A stretch of 64,000 nt of DNA from Lotus japonicus (taxonomy: Eukaryota; Streptophyta; Magnoliopsida; Fabales; Fabaceae). The translations under genes and the position numbers were made by a program. Positions 45,615-57,320 of this stretch are shown here, piece after piece. The stretch covers positions 24,256,150 through 24,320,149 of the forward strand of contig NC_080042.1 of the NCBI RefSeq assembly GCF_012489685.1, read 5' to 3'. Under the pieces are notes generated by a model that did no database searches, was not told the DNA's origin, and was given only the letters and a program-made list of their open reading frames with translations. Every line of letters begins with the position of its first letter. Positions within the stretch are counted from its first letter, which is position 1.

Positions 45615-46330
45615 AAGGTGGAAATTCGCGGGAAAATGAAAGTTCCGCGAATCCGATTTTTCCGGCGTCATTCACCATGAATTCTAAGATAGGTTTTGGC
45701 AAAGGAATTCCCAAGCTAAGAAGATGTCTCCTTGTATTTTTGGCAACTAATGCAAAGTCGGTGCAAAGTCGGTGTAAAACTATTTTACCCGATAAGTTGC
45801 TTTTTGCCTCGAATGTCGGAATGGAAAACTTCCTTCTGAAGAAAGATTGAAATCATCAAGAGAAATGGGTGTACGCGTGTGGAATATTCATTTGAAGCTC
45901 TGAATAGATAAAGTCCTCAAAGTCGGGAAATTCTAGGGTTTTGAAATACCAGGGATTCGGTTTCGGCAAACTTCCGATGATTGGAATCGGACGTTCGTAG
46001 ATCCTAGAGTTTCGCCTCGAAACGATTGTTATATATGGAAGAAGAGAAATTCTAACATTTCTCTGAAGATTTTTGGAATTAACTGCCAGCGTGCCTAAAA
46101 GTGAAAATTAGCTATATACTAGGGTTTCTGACCTAGGTTTAAGCGTAAAACGTTCGTGCTATAACTTTTATCGATCATAATGAAATCCTTGAACTTTTCC
46201 TGAACTTTCTCCTTCATAAATATATTTCATTTAATAAACTTTCGTTCAGGTTTCCCTTCACATTACATCAACCCTAATCGTGAATAAAAAGTTTATTCAC
46301 TTAACATAAGCCTAAAACTCGGGCCTTACA

Positions 46331-46360
46331 TTACTACCCTCCAAAAAGAAAGTTTCGACC
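46331..46360 (-). other. Polypurine tract of the Tekay element
   Basis: Minus strand reads TTTTTGGAGGGTAGTAA just before TGTAAGGCCC. Confidence 0.75.
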
Positions 46361-46367
46361 TCGAAAC

Positions 46368-49300
46368 TTAAGGGTTAGTAAATAGTTCTGGATATTGTTC
46401 TTGAATCTTCTCCTTCAGCTCCCATGTCGCATCACCAGTGTCTTTGTTCCAAATGACCTTCACTAGCTCGATCTCTTTCCCTCTCAACTGTTTTATCCTG
46501 GTGTCACCAATGCTAATTGGCGGTGTCTCGAAAGACAGATCATCCTTCAACTCAATGTCATCCAGCTCGATAACATGTGTCGGATCCGCAATATATTTCC
46601 TCAGTTGTGACACGTGGAATACGTCATGAATGTTTGATAGAAATGGAGGTAGTGCAATCTGATATGCGACTGGTCCAATTCGACGAGTGATCTGATACGG
46701 TCCAATGAACTTGGGCGTAAGCTTCTTTGACTTGATTGCTCGACCAACACCCGTCGTCTGAGTAACTCTCAGAAATACATGATCTCCTTCTTCGAACTCC
46801 AGAGTTCTGCGCCTCTGATCTGCATAACTCTTCTGTCTACTCTGAGAAGTCCTCATCTTCTCTCTGATCTGCTTGATCCTCTCAGTGGTCTGTTGCAGAA
46901 GTTCCGGTCCTACCAACAGATTTTCTCCGTTTTGGTACCAACACAAAGGTGTTCTACACTTGCGGCCATACAAAGCCTCATACGGTGCCATACCAATGCT
47001 CGTATGAAAACTGTTGTTGTATGTGAACTCAATCAATGGCAATAAGGTATCCCAACTCCCCTTGTTGTCCAGAACGCAAGCGCGTAGCAAATCCTCCAAC
47101 GACTGAATAGTTCTCTCAGTCTGTCCATCAGTCTGCGGATGATAAGCAGAACTTAGTCTCAGCCTTGTTCCCAAAGCCTCTTGAAGAGCTCCCCAAAAAT
47201 GTGATGTAAACTTCGGGTCTCGATCGGATACAATACTTGTCGGTACTCCGTGAAGTCGTACAATCTCCGCTATATATAACTCTGATAGTTTCTCCACGTT
47301 GTACGTAGTCCTCACCGGTACGAAATGAGCCGACTTAGTCAGTCGATCCACGATTACCCAAATAGAATCGTATCCCTTCTGAGTTCTTGGCAAAGCCACA
47401 ACGAAATCCATCGATATGCTATCCCATTTCCATTCTGGCACATCCAAGCTTTGTAGCATACCTGAAGACTTCTGATGTTCCACCTTCGCCTTCTGACATG
47501 TCAAACATGCGGCTACATACTCAGCCACTTGTCTTTTCATTCCTGGCCACCAAAAATTCATCTTCAAGTCTTGGTACATCTTCTTCATTCCAGGATGAAT
47601 GCTTAACTTGCTCTTGTGACCTTCATCCATAATCAATCTTCTCAATTCAGGGTTGTTAGGCACACAAACCCTATCCTTGCACCGTAGGATGTTGTCACTT
47701 CCTACCTTGAATTCTGGGTCTTTACCTTGACTTACCAAATTCCTTTTCCCGAGCAGAAACTCATCTTGTAACTGTTGATCTCGGATTTCTTCCATCAATC
47801 CATTGGTAATTCTGATCATCCCGAACTTCAGTTCTCCCTCGGACAATCTCACATCCAAGCTCAAATCTCGAAATTGCTCTAACAGCTGCAGCTCCTTCAC
47901 CATCATCGACGAGATGTGCATCTTCCTGCTCAAGGCATCAGCAACAACGTTCGCCTTTCCAGGATGATATTGTAGAGTGAACTCGTAATCTTTAAGAAAC
48001 TCCATCCACAGACGCTGCCTCATGTTCAGCTCCTTCTGCTCAAACAAGTACTTCAAGCTCTTATGATCACTGAATATAGTGAAATTGCATCCATACAAGT
48101 GATGCCTCCAAATCTTCAGTGCAAATACGATCGCAGCTAGTTCCAAGTCATGAGTTGGATAATTCTTCTCATGCACCTTCAGTTGTCTTGAAGCATAAGC
48201 AACCACCTTCCGATGTTGCATCAGCACACATCCCAAACCTTGATATGAAGCATCACAGTATACCTCATAAGGTTCCTCCGGTTGCGGTAAGACGAGTACA
48301 GGTGACGTCGTCAACCGTTCCTTCATCGTCTGAAAGCTAGTCTCGCACGCTTCAGTCCATGCAAAAGGTTGGTCCTTCCTCGTCAGTTGAGTCAAAGGTC
48401 CAACTATCTTCGCGAAATTCTCGATAAAACGGCGATAGTATCCCGCCAAACCGACAAAACTTCTGATCTCCGTCACTGTCTTCGGCCGTTCCCATGACAA
48501 TACGGTCTCCACCTTTGCTGGGTCCACAGCTATTCCCTCCTTAGAGATCACATGACCTAAGAATTTTACCTCTTCGAGCCAAAATTCGCACTTGGAAGGA
48601 TTGGCATACAACTCCTTCTCCCTCAGCACTTGTAAAACTTGTCGCAAGTGCTCCTCGTGGTCTTCGGCATTCTTCGAGTAGATTAAGATATCGTCGATAA
48701 ACACCACGACGAATCGATCCAGGAACGTATGAAAAGTCATATTCATGTAAGCCATGAATATTGCAGGTGCGTTCGTTACCCCAAATGGCATCACTAAGTA
48801 CTCATAGTGTCCATAACGGGTTCTGAATGCCGTCTTCTGGATATCCTCGGTCTTGACCCTGATTTGATGATAACCCGACTTCAGGTCGATCTTCGAGAAT
48901 ACCGTAGCTCCTCGCAGTTGATCCATCAAATCATCAATCCTAGGTAACGGATACCTATTCTTGACGGTTACTTTGTTCAGTTGCCGGTAGTCGACACATA
49001 ATCTCGATTTCCCGTCCTTCTTCTTCACCAATAAGACTGGAGCTCCCCAAGGTGAAACGCTTGGTCGTATGAATCCCTTCGACAGAAGATCTTCGAGTTG
49101 GGACTTCAGTTCCACTAGCTCCGCAGGTGCCATACGATATGGTGCAATCGAAATCGGCCCTGTTCCCGGTACGATGTCTATAGCAAACTCAATGTCGCGC
49201 ACAGGCGGCAATCCAGGTACATCGCCAGGAAAAACATCAGTGAATTCTTTCACCACTGGAATACTGCCAACTTCTGGGTTCCCTTTGCTCTCCAAGCTTA

Positions 49301-50807
49301 GCAAAACAGAATACTCCTGAGATCCCTCGTTCAAAGCGACGCTGATGTGATTGGCAGATAGATACTCGGAAAGATCTGAATCAGGAAATACCACTCTCTT
49401 TCGGTTGCAGTCCAAAAGACAATGATAGCGGGACAACCAATCCATTCCTAGGATAACATCTAGGTTCTTAAGAGTTAGGCATACTAGGTTAGCATGGTAG
49501 ATCCTATTGTTGTATGTTATCGGACAATACATGCATGCTGAATTAGCAAGTAGAGTCTTGGCAGGAGTAGCAACTATCAGATCGAAGCTCAAAGCAGTAA
49601 TGGGAAGTCTTAATCTGATCGCACACTCTCTAGAGATAAAAGAATGCGTTGCACCGGAATCAAAAAGTACGGATAGAAGGTTACCGTCAATCTCGCCGTC
49701 GCCTCTAATCAGTCCATCGACCCCCTCAGCATCCTCACCATCCATGGTGTAGACTCTCGCCTTCGCAGCAGGACGCTTCCCTCGGGCAGTGTTGACGGCT
49801 GATTCCGCCTTTGGTACCTTGCACTGTGCCGCAGTATGCCCCAGTTTGTTACAGTTGTAACATTGAGGTCTCGTGTCGGGACAATCACGAGCATAATGCC
49901 CTTGCTTTCCACACTTGAAGCAAGTCAGTTCCCGGTTCTGAGTCTGACCTCCTGAACCACCAGCAGCACCCACCATGGGCCTGTAAGATCCCGAAGCAAA
50001 TCCCCTACCAGCAGGACGCTGATATGGCCTCCTGTTCTGAAACCTTCCCCTGTTCTGAATATTCTGGGAGCCCGACCTCATCGGCCCTCCAGTTCCAGCC
50101 CGGTTCAACCTCCGGTTCTTCATCAGCTCCACTTCCGTGGCTTTCTCCACCAATGATTGGAATCGCATGATTCCCAGTGGCCTCACTGAGTCCTCAATAT
50201 CCGGCCTCAGTCCATTCACGAAGCGCTTGCACATGTAGCGCTCGTCAACATGATCATTAAAGAATTGGAAATGCTTCGCCAAAGACTCCAGCTTCGAAGC
50301 AAATTCCGGTACAGACATACCTCCCTGACGGAGGGTTAGAAACTGTGACTCCCGCTCATCCCGAGCACTAGTTGGAAAGTATTTCTCCAAGAATGCGTCC
50401 CGGAAAGAGTTCCAGTTAACCTCTTCATGGTTGGCTTCCATGATCCCCTTGTGGCCCTTCCACCAGTACTCGGCATCACCGAGCAACAGATAAGTCGCCA
50501 TGCCCACCTTGGCACCCTCAACAGTCTGTAGGACGCCGAATATCTTTTCAACCTCCTGAATCCAGAGATCTGCTTTGTCTGGATCAGTACCACCAGAGAA
50601 CTTGGGTGGGTTTTGCCTCCTGAAGTCATTGAGGCCTTTGTTCTGGTCCAGAGTTATTTCCCTCTGGCGCTGATGTTGTTCACGTGCTTCTTCAGTAGCA
50701 CGCCTCATGGCATTATCATTTGCCTGGGCGGTTACCGCTTGGGCCTGCGCTGTTACCGCTTGGGCCATAGTGGCCATCATCTCAGCTAGCTGGTTATTAT
50801 TCACCAT
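46368..50807 (-). CDS. gag-pol: Tekay gag-pol polyprotein, 1479 residues, intact
   Basis: One uninterrupted frame from ATG 50807. Gag capsid region at about residues 75-240 ([28 protein letters not shown]); two zinc knuckles [14 protein letters not shown] (about 294) and [14 protein letters not shown] (about 315). Protease [12 protein letters not shown] near 380. RT with [20 protein letters not shown] and catalytic FIDD near 703 (IDD at 48690-48698). RNase H with [13 protein letters not shown] and [12 protein letters not shown]. Integrase zinc region ([11 protein letters not shown]...CLTCQKAK) and DDE core ([40 protein letters not shown]). The tail [20 protein letters not shown] is chromodomain-like, thought in this lineage to guide integration to chromatin. 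All catalytic residues I can see are present. Gag and pol share one frame, so no recoding is needed. Confidence 0.95.
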   Translation of the reverse strand: MVNNNQLAEMMATMAQAVTAQAQAVTAQANDNAMRRATEEAREQHQRQREITLDQNKGLNDFRRQNPPKFSGGTDPDKADLWIQEVEKIFGVLQTVEGAKVGMATYLLLGDAEYWWKGHKGIMEANHEEVNWNSFRDAFLEKYFPTSARDERESQFLTLRQGGMSVPEFASKLESLAKHFQFFNDHVDERYMCKRFVNGLRPDIEDSVRPLGIMRFQSLVEKATEVELMKNRRLNRAGTGGPMRSGSQNIQNRGRFQNRRPYQRPAGRGFASGSYRPMVGAAGGSGGQTQNRELTCFKCGKQGHYARDCPDTRPQCYNCNKLGHTAAQCKVPKAESAVNTARGKRPAAKARVYTMDGEDAEGVDGLIRGDGEIDGNLLSVLFDSGATHSFISRECAIRLRLPITALSFDLIVATPAKTLLANSACMYCPITYNNRIYHANLVCLTLKNLDVILGMDWLSRYHCLLDCNRKRVVFPDSDLSEYLSANHISVALNEGSQEYSVLLSLESKGNPEVGSIPVVKEFTDVFPGDVPGLPPVRDIEFAIDIVPGTGPISIAPYRMAPAELVELKSQLEDLLSKGFIRPSVSPWGAPVLLVKKKDGKSRLCVDYRQLNKVTVKNRYPLPRIDDLMDQLRGATVFSKIDLKSGYHQIRVKTEDIQKTAFRTRYGHYEYLVMPFGVTNAPAIFMAYMNMTFHTFLDRFVVVFIDDILIYSKNAEDHEEHLRQVLQVLREKELYANPSKCEFWLEEVKFLGHVISKEGIAVDPAKVETVLSWERPKTVTEIRSFVGLAGYYRRFIENFAKIVGPLTQLTRKDQPFAWTEACETSFQTMKERLTTSPVLVLPQPEEPYEVYCDASYQGLGCVLMQHRKVVAYASRQLKVHEKNYPTHDLELAAIVFALKIWRHHLYGCNFTIFSDHKSLKYLFEQKELNMRQRLWMEFLKDYEFTLQYHPGKANVVADALSRKMHISSMMVKELQLLEQFRDLSLDVRLSEGELKFGMIRITNGLMEEIRDQQLQDEFLLGKRNLVSQGKDPEFKVGSDNILRCKDRVCVPNNPELRRLIMDEGHKSKLSIHPGMKKMYQDLKMNFWWPGMKRQVAEYVAACLTCQKAKVEHQKSSGMLQSLDVPEWKWDSISMDFVVALPRTQKGYDSIWVIVDRLTKSAHFVPVRTTYNVEKLSELYIAEIVRLHGVPTSIVSDRDPKFTSHFWGALQEALGTRLRLSSAYHPQTDGQTERTIQSLEDLLRACVLDNKGSWDTLLPLIEFTYNNSFHTSIGMAPYEALYGRKCRTPLCWYQNGENLLVGPELLQQTTERIKQIREKMRTSQSRQKSYADQRRRTLEFEEGDHVFLRVTQTTGVGRAIKSKKLTPKFIGPYQITRRIGPVAYQIALPPFLSNIHDVFHVSQLRKYIADPTHVIELDDIELKDDLSFETPPISIGDTRIKQLRGKEIELVKVIWNKDTGDATWELKEKIQEQYPELFTNP

Positions 50808-51006
50808 ATTCTGTTAAAGGAAGCAAACAGTCAGTACTTATCATAAGATAGCATCTAGCATCACTATACAATATGAGTAAGCAATAACTTCAATCAATTT
50901 TTAAGCGAAAAAATCGCTTGCAGACAATCAATTTTCACTCTTTGCAGAGTCACACAACCTAGCACAGAAGACCTATTCCCCAACAACTCCCGAAAGACTC
51001 GACCGT
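50808..51006 (-). other. Tekay leader between primer site and gag
   Basis: Homologous to the leader of the plus-strand gypsy element (20833-20945). No separate gene. Confidence 0.6.
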
Positions 51007-51018
51007 GCTCTGATACCA
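51007..51018 (-). other. Primer binding site of the Tekay element (tRNA-iMet type)
   Basis: Minus strand TGGTATCAGAGC, three bases from the LTR edge at 51022. Confidence 0.85.
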
Positions 51019-51021
51019 CAA

Positions 51022-51185
51022 TGTAACACCCCGATTTCGGTGGCGTCACTTTAGTAACCAAAATAAACTTAATGCGGAAAAACGTGAATATTTTTTTTTT
51101 TAAATAATAACTAAGACAAGACGGAATTAAATAAAACCCAACAATAACAAAAATCAGAATTAATATACAATATATAAACAGCCCC
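51022..51185 (-). repeat. 5' LTR of the Tekay element, partial
   Basis: Begins TGTAACACCCCG and matches 42286-42450 almost perfectly until the gap. Confidence 0.9.
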
Positions 51186-51285
51186 NNNNNNNNNNNNNNN
51201 NNNNNNNNNNNNNNNNNNNNNNNNNNNNNNNNNNNNNNNNNNNNNNNNNNNNNNNNNNNNNNNNNNNNNNNNNNNNNNNNNNNNN
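51186..51285. other. Assembly gap (100 N)
   Basis: Exactly 100 N, a standard size for a gap of unknown length. The left side is inside a Tekay LTR and the right side inside Sirevirus pol, so at least the rest of the LTR and of the copia LTR is missing. Confidence 0.99.
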
Positions 51286-51726
51286 ATGCCATACCCACTG
51301 CTCTTCATTAACAGACAGAAGGCACTTCACATTCTGAGCCTCCAACTCAGATAATCTGATCTTATAAATGTTGTTCTTCCTCTTGCTGTTAAACAGAACA
51401 GAGCCATCGATCTGACTTACAGCCCGGCAGGACTTTTGATTGAATATAACATCATAACCCTTGTCAGCTAATTGACTTATAGACAATAAGTTATGTGTTA
51501 AGCCGTCTACCAATAAAACATTATCAATGCATGGACTACTATCTACACAAATAGTACCAGTACCAATAATTTTACCCTTTTCATTTCCTCCAAAGCCAAC
51601 TTCGCCTCCAGGCTTAAGTTTCAGCTCTCGGAACATACGCTTTTCTCCCGTCATGTGACGCGAGCATCCACTGTCCAGATACCATGATTGGTGTTTCAGT
51701 GGAGCTATCAAGGATATCTGCAACAT
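51286..51726 (-). CDS. pol: Sirevirus pol, N-terminal fragment
   Basis: Starts with the same residues as the plus copy ([20 protein letters not shown]), has the protease DSG motif and [15 protein letters not shown], and reaches the GAG-pre-integrase motif NEEQWVWH, where the gap begins. The frame is +1 relative to gag, overlapping it between 51614 and 51726. Translation from the ATG at 51726 is only nominal: protease-integrase is normally made as a gag fusion or by recoding. Confidence 0.85.
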
Positions 51727-53524
51727 AGATAATCTTGTCCTTAGGTACCCACTTTCTGGGTCCTCTTTTGTTAGTTACCCCAAGGGTTCTGATCACCTTG
51801 GGTGTCTCAACATGATATTTTAAAGGAATATTTGCATGATATTTAGTCATAGAGAAAGATCCCTTTTTAAGAGGGTTTTTAGCAACTTCAGCAGGTACAG
51901 AATCAGGCAATATGGTACCAGAGGGAACAAAGCATTCATACAAGGGTTTAGCTTTAGACACAGAAGGCTCATTTCTAATTGGTTTAGAATAGCCAATGCC
52001 ATGCATTCCATTTCTGCTTACACCATAGATCATTGAAGCCATTAAGCTTCTATCTACGCTTTTAGCCAGGAATCTTTGAAAAGATTTTTCATACTTAGAT
52101 TCATGCTTACTATCAGAGGCATCGCAGGCAATAACTTCTTCTAACTTTGCAATTTGATTCTTAAGCACAGAGTTAGAATTAACTAAAGCATGGTTATCAT
52201 TTTTCAAATCAGATATGATTTTCTCATGTTCAGAAGGAGTTTTAGAAACAGCAGATAAGTTCTTTTTCAGCTTCTTATGCTTAGACAACAAGGAGTTATA
52301 CTTATCCATGATATCAGACAAAGCATGTTTCAGTTCAGAGGTAGAGAAGGAAGCAAATACCTCATTTTCATCGTCAGAGTCTGGATCTCCTTCTGATTCT
52401 GAGTCAGAGTCAACAGCTTCCTTTGACTCTGTTCCTTTGTCTTTGACAATAGCCATGAGTCCTTGGACTTCACCATCAGAGTCAACATCCTCTGACTCTG
52501 ATTCATCGAATGTCACCATCAGACTCTTCTTGGTCTTGAAGTGCTTCTTTGGCTTCTTGTCCTTCTTCAATTTTGGACAGTCACTTTTGTAGTGCCCTGA
52601 TTCTTTGCACTCAAAGCAAGTGACTTCCTTGATTGATGACTTCTTCTGACCTGAGGATTCAGACTTACCTCTTGCCTTTCCAGAGCCTTTGAACTTGCTC
52701 TGCCTGTGCTTCCAGATGCGGTTGAGTCTCTTGGAGATCAGAGTCAGCTCATCTTCATCAGAATCTTCTGATGCTTCTTCAGATTCTTCTTCTTCAGCTT
52801 GAAGAGCCTTTGACTTCTCAACCTTAGCCTTTTCAGATTTGGATTTCAAGGCTATGGACTTTTTCCTCAGATCTTGCATCTCTGAGCGCTTCAGCTCATG
52901 GCATTTCAAAATGCTGATGAGTTCTTCTAAACTCATATTCTCAACATCTCTCGTGAGCTCTATTGAAGTCACCAAAGGCATCCAACTTTCAGGAAGACAC
53001 CTGATGACCCTTATGACGTGATCTTTTGTTGTGTAGCTCTTGTTGAGAGGACGTATGCCAGCTACAAGCAGTTGAAATCTGGAGAACATTTCTTCAATGG
53101 ACTCATTTGGCTCCATGATGAAGGATTCATACTTTTGGATCAAAGACAATGCCTTTGATTCTTTGACTTTCTTGTTTCCTTCATGAGACATCTTCAGAGA
53201 ATCAAAAATGCCTTTAGCAAACTCACGATCTGTAATCTTCTGGTACTCCTCATAGGAGATAGCACTTAGAAGAATTGCTCTTGCTTTATGATGTTGTGAG
53301 TACAGCTTCTTTTGATCTGCAGACATCTCTGACCTTGGGATCTTTTTGCCATCTGCATCAACTGGACGCTCATAGCCATCCACAATAATATCCCAGAGAT
53401 CTGCATCGAAACCCAGAAAGAAACTTTCCAGTCTATCTTTCCAATATTCGAACCTTTGACCATCGAACATAGGAGGCTTTGCGTTGTAACCATCTCTTTG
53501 AGTTTCACTGGTGGTGGCAGCCAT
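51614..53524 (-). CDS. gag: Sirevirus gag, complete, 636 residues
   Basis: ATG at 53524 (MAATTSETQRDGYNAKPPMF) gives the complete N-terminus missing from the other copy. Capsid region [19 protein letters not shown] to [12 protein letters not shown]; Lys/Glu linker; zinc knuckle [14 protein letters not shown] at about residue 302; acidic Ser/Asp region with [12 protein letters not shown]; helical region [15 protein letters not shown]; basic C-terminus [11 protein letters not shown]. It ends after overlapping pol by about 110 bases. It starts 59 bases after the primer site. No break. Differences from the plus copy are scattered and mostly conservative. Confidence 0.93.
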   Translation of the reverse strand: MAATTSETQRDGYNAKPPMFDGQRFEYWKDRLESFFLGFDADLWDIIVDGYERPVDADGKKIPRSEMSADQKKLYSQHHKARAILLSAISYEEYQKITDREFAKGIFDSLKMSHEGNKKVKESKALSLIQKYESFIMEPNESIEEMFSRFQLLVAGIRPLNKSYTTKDHVIRVIRCLPESWMPLVTSIELTRDVENMSLEELISILKCHELKRSEMQDLRKKSIALKSKSEKAKVEKSKALQAEEEESEEASEDSDEDELTLISKRLNRIWKHRQSKFKGSGKARGKSESSGQKKSSIKEVTCFECKESGHYKSDCPKLKKDKKPKKHFKTKKSLMVTFDESESEDVDSDGEVQGLMAIVKDKGTESKEAVDSDSESEGDPDSDDENEVFASFSTSELKHALSDIMDKYNSLLSKHKKLKKNLSAVSKTPSEHEKIISDLKNDNHALVNSNSVLKNQIAKLEEVIACDASDSKHESKYEKSFQRFLAKSVDRSLMASMIYGVSRNGMHGIGYSKPIRNEPSVSKAKPLYECFVPSGTILPDSVPAEVAKNPLKKGSFSMTKYHANIPLKYHVETPKVIRTLGVTNKRGPRKWVPKDKIIYVADILDSSTETPIMVSGQWMLASHDGRKAYVPRAET

Positions 53525-53582
53525 TGTTTTTCACACCGGCCCGGATCACTGAACACTGTTAGGTGTGGTAATCAGAACTTGC

Positions 53583-53594
53583 GCTCTGATACCA
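53583..53594 (-). other. Primer binding site of Sirevirus 2 (tRNA-iMet type)
   Basis: Minus strand TGGTATCAGAGC, two bases from the LTR edge at 53597. This also fixes the LTR 3' end as ACCTTCA. Confidence 0.88.
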
Positions 53595-53596
53595 AT

Positions 53597-54813
53597 TGAA
53601 GGTATGAAAAACGGTAGAAAGGGGGGGGGGTTTGAATAACGTTTTCAGTACAAAAACTACCACCTTAAAGATTTTAACAAATCTTTTCGAGAACTAAGTG
53701 CAAAAGATAGAGATAGAAAAGCACACAAAGATTTTATCCTGGTTCACTTGATAAATCACTCAAGCTACTCCAGTCCACCCGTTAAGGTGATTTCTTCCTT
53801 CTTAGAATGAAGGCAATCCACTAATCAGGTAAGAGTTACAACTGCACTTGAAACCTACAAGTGACTAACAATTACACTGACTTAGCTCACACTAAGATTC
53901 ACTCTCTTAGTCTTCTCTAGGATCCGATCAACCTTGATCTCCTAAAGGAAAAATCAAACAACTGTTTGAGGTTGGTGTTTACAAGGGTTTGCTTCTGAAT
54001 AAGCTGAGTGTAAACTAAAATAAATTACAAGATGAAAGAAAGCTTAGAATATGTCTTGCGCGTGTGTATTGCTTTTTGTATATTTTTTTTTTTCTTCTAG
54101 CCGCTTCTTTCAATCTTCAGCCTCTATATATACTCCAAGGATTAGGGTTGAGCGTTGCATGGAAATGCTACCGTTGGAGGGCAGTTCTGGAAAATCCAGC
54201 TTCTGCTGTGGCTGAGAACGTTAGGTAGGTCGTCAGGAAGGTACACTTGCTTTTGTACTTGGATAGCGACTTGACCTTTTAACCTAGGAGACTTCTGATC
54301 AGAGGAATGCTTCGTATTGGAACTTGTGAAGCAGGTTGATCAGAGTCAGAGGGAAAGCACAGATCCTCTGACCATTGTATCTTCTGATTCTGAACTCAGA
54401 GGGAAGAACATGGCCTTCAGAGTTTCTTGCTTCTGGACTTCAGAGTTTCCACTATTCAGCTTCTGGATCTTCAGAGTCTTCTACACCATCGGAACATCTG
54501 AACCTTCAGTGTTTCTTGGTTGTCAGAACTTCTGGATCATCAGAGCTTCTAGCGACTGAGTCCTCATCAGAGTTTGTATAGCTTCAGATCTTCTGAAGCT
54601 TTTCCACTGTTCATACTGAACATGGTGAATGCGAAAGCGTTGCTTGGGTTACCCTTTATACACAGTGCTTCTGATTTGTGTGAAATTGAGTCAGGGTCAG
54701 AGCCTGTAAATAGCACACTCAGAAAAACACGTTAGAGTACCACAATTGTTCATATCAAAAGGTTAACTTGTAATCATCAAAACATAGAGTTGTACTACTA
54801 GATCAAAACTTGA
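53597..54813 (-). repeat. 5' LTR of Sirevirus 2, last bases missing
   Basis: Homologous to 9523-10732 throughout. At the outer end it reads GATCAAAACTTGA and then switches to internal LTR sequence, so the terminal ten or so bases (to TCTTACA) are missing. Confidence 0.88.
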
Positions 54814-55760
54814 GATTCACTCTCTTAGTCTTCTCTAGGATCCGATCAACCTTGATCTCCTAAAGGACTCTAGGATCCGATCAACCTTGATCTCCTAAAG
54901 GAACTAAACAAACTGTTTATCAAGAAATGTTTACAAGATATTTGCTTCAGAAAAGCTAATAGTAAACACAATGAATTTCAGATGAAAGAATGCTTGGAGG
55001 TTTTTGAATATAGCTTGTGCTTGTGTAAATTCTTCCAACCGCATCTTTCAAACTTCAGTCTCTATTTATACTCCGAGGATTAGGGTTTGAACGCTGCATG
55101 GAAATGCTACCGTTGGAGGGCAGTTCTGGAAATTCCAGCTTCTGATGTGTCTGAGACAGTTAGGTAGGTCGTCAGGAAGGTACAATTGCTTTTGTACTTG
55201 GATAGTGACTTGACCTTTAAACCTAGGAGGCTTCTGATCAGGGGAATACTTCATGTTGGAACTTGTGAAGCCGGTTGATCAGAGTCAGAGGGAAAGCACA
55301 GATCCTCTGACCGTTGTATCTTCTGATTCTGAACTCAGAGGGAAGTACATGGTCTTCAGAGTTTCTTGCTTCTGGACATCAGAGTTTCCACTATTCAGCT
55401 TCTGAATCTTCAGAGCCTTCCACATTATCAGAACATCTGAACCTTCAGTGTTGCTTGGTTGTCAGAACTTCTGGATCTTCAGAACTTCTAGTGACTGAGT
55501 CCTTATCAGAGCTTGTATAACTTCAGATCTTCTGAAGCATTTCTACTGTTCATGATGAACATAGATGTTGCGAAAGCGTTGCTTGGGTCACTCTTTATGC
55601 ACAGTGCTTCTGATTTGTGTGAGATGGAATCAAGGTCAGAGCCTGTAAACATCACACTCAGAAAAACACGTTAGAGTACCATAATTGTTCATACTCAAAA
55701 GTTAACTTGTAATCATCAAAACATAAGAGTTGTACTACTTGATCAAAACTTGATCTTACA
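54814..55760 (-). repeat. Truncated older Sirevirus LTR
   Basis: Starts inside an LTR (GATTCACTCTCTTAGTC) and runs to the outer end TTGATCTTACA at 55760. It is more diverged from 9523-10732 than the neighbouring LTR. About 290 bases of its inner end are missing. Confidence 0.85.
54833..54902 (+). repeat. 35-bp tandem duplication near the LTR/LTR junction
   Basis: CTCTAGGATCCGATCAACCT and the following 15 bases occur at 54833-54867 and again at 54868-54902, in a sequence present once in the intact LTR. Confidence 0.9.
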
Positions 55761-57320
55761 AGTATGACATTATTGTGTTTATTCCAAGTCATCCAAGTTT
55801 GAGTCAATATTGCAGGGTACCTAAAGAATAAAATAATAACACAACTTGAAATCTTTATAGTATCATGATAATCAATACTCACTTGGTCATTGTTGTGGTC
55901 TTGCTCAGACAAACTCAATCAAGCCACATATCCGCATAAGCCATAGCACTGACCACCCACAAACTTTATCAGACACATCAACAGTATCACTGCCATACCA
56001 TTTCAGTGTTAATTTTAAATGAAAAGTTCATTGGTCGAGCTAAAATTATCAATAAGTTTAAAGAGACACATTTGACTAAAATTATCGAAATTGAGAAACT
56101 CTTCCTCCACTTCCTTCTTCTTCCATCAGATATAAACATATTTTTTGTTGCTTTCAACTAATACATATTAAATCATCATGCCATATTATGTGTAAAAAAC
56201 TATCAGCTAGAAAGGCAACTATCCAACACTTCAAAACTGAGAATTTGTTTCAATTCAGAACAATCTTAAAGAATTCATTCTTGACATTTTTAGACAATTC
56301 AATGTCATTACTGGAAGCTCTTCCTCACTGCCAAAATCTAAATCTAAAGGTCATTGTGGCTCGTGCTCTTATATCTTCATAAATGAGAGGCTTGCTCCAG
56401 CAAAAGAACCTTATGTTTCGAATCAGCAAAGTCATTTTGTATTCAGTTGGCTCATGTTCATTTCCTCTGGAACAACATCACGCATTTGAACCAAGCTTTG
56501 AAGATGGTGGAGAATGAAATGCGAGATTGGCGGGGGTGAACTTGAAGTTAGAGTACTCTTTGCAGATTTTATTATTCTGTTTATTTGCAACTCTTAAAAC
56601 TTAAAAGTAATTCAAGAATCAAAGAATAGAGATTGAGGTGGTCCTTCTCATGAATTAGTAAATGCTTGACTAACTTGACCCAGTTTAACCAGTTCCAGAA
56701 TCTGGGTGCTTTTATATTGCTTCTTGATCTTGCTTATACTAATTCTGAACTGACAACACTATTGATAGAAAAGTTTTGCTAAACCTATCCTTAACATCTG
56801 TATTTACATACTGACGCTGAAAGCAACTTCCATCAACTCCATATGTGATAGAATATTTTTTATGTCTGCATAATAGATATAATCAGTAGCTAATTTTACA
56901 GAAGAAGGTCGAGAACGTTGCTTTCCAGCAATCACCTTGGACCAACGCAAAATGCAATTGAAGCAAAACTCCTCTGCAATATTAGGAATGAAAGCATAGC
57001 AGCATCAGTAACATGGTTCAGTTAGCTCTAATTGTTTCTGGAATTTCAACTAATGAACCCAATAAATCTTCTATTGATATATAAATTCTTTCCAACCAAA
57101 AGTAACCCGAACAATCAAAACTTTGATGGAATCAATTTCAATTGCTTCGAATTCGACTAAGTCAGTGCTTAAATCAATTTTAATTACCAAAAAAAAGAAT
57201 TAACAAATTGAGAAAGGGAAAAACGTTTTGGGACCCAGGGGATATGATTATATACATATAATAAACTTTGATAATTATAGATAGAATGGAATAATAAGCA
57301 CGTATGAGCAAAGGTTTTAC
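55761..57320. other. AT-rich host spacer
   Basis: No protein family recognised on either strand. Small ORFs (55658-55918 minus, 56188-56382 plus) lack support. It may include introns or flanks of the glutathione peroxidase pseudogene to its right, but no further exon of that gene could be read. Confidence 0.4.

Larger units (their letters stand above)
42286..46330 (-). repeat. 3' LTR of the Tekay element (4045 bp)
   Basis: Plus-strand ends TGTAACACCCCG and GGGCCTTACA. On the minus strand: the TATATATAG TATA box near 45604-45614, a conserved U3 block at 45827-45850, a 26-bp repeat at 43923-44082 and the conserved ORF at 42774-43253. Confidence 0.92.
42286..51185 (-). mobile_element. Tekay-type chromovirus (Ty3/gypsy), coding-intact, 5' LTR cut by gap
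   Basis: 3' LTR at 42286-46330 (4045 bp), an uninterrupted gag-pol, primer site at 51007-51018, and the first 164 bases (plus strand) of the 5' LTR before the N run. The comparable parts of the two LTRs differ at about one position, in a T/A run, so the insertion is recent. Order protease-RT-RNase H-integrase-chromodomain tail places it with gypsy chromoviruses; gag style and LTR length suit Tekay/Del. It is inserted in the copia 5' LTR at TCACC. Confidence 0.92.
51286..54813 (-). mobile_element. Second Sirevirus copy, minus strand, pol mostly lost in the gap
   Basis: From right to left: 5' LTR (53597-54813), primer site, complete gag and the start of pol (protease and GAG-pre-integrase) up to the gap. 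It is very similar to the copy at 1-10732 in gag and has the same gag/pol frame relation. Confidence 0.92.
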
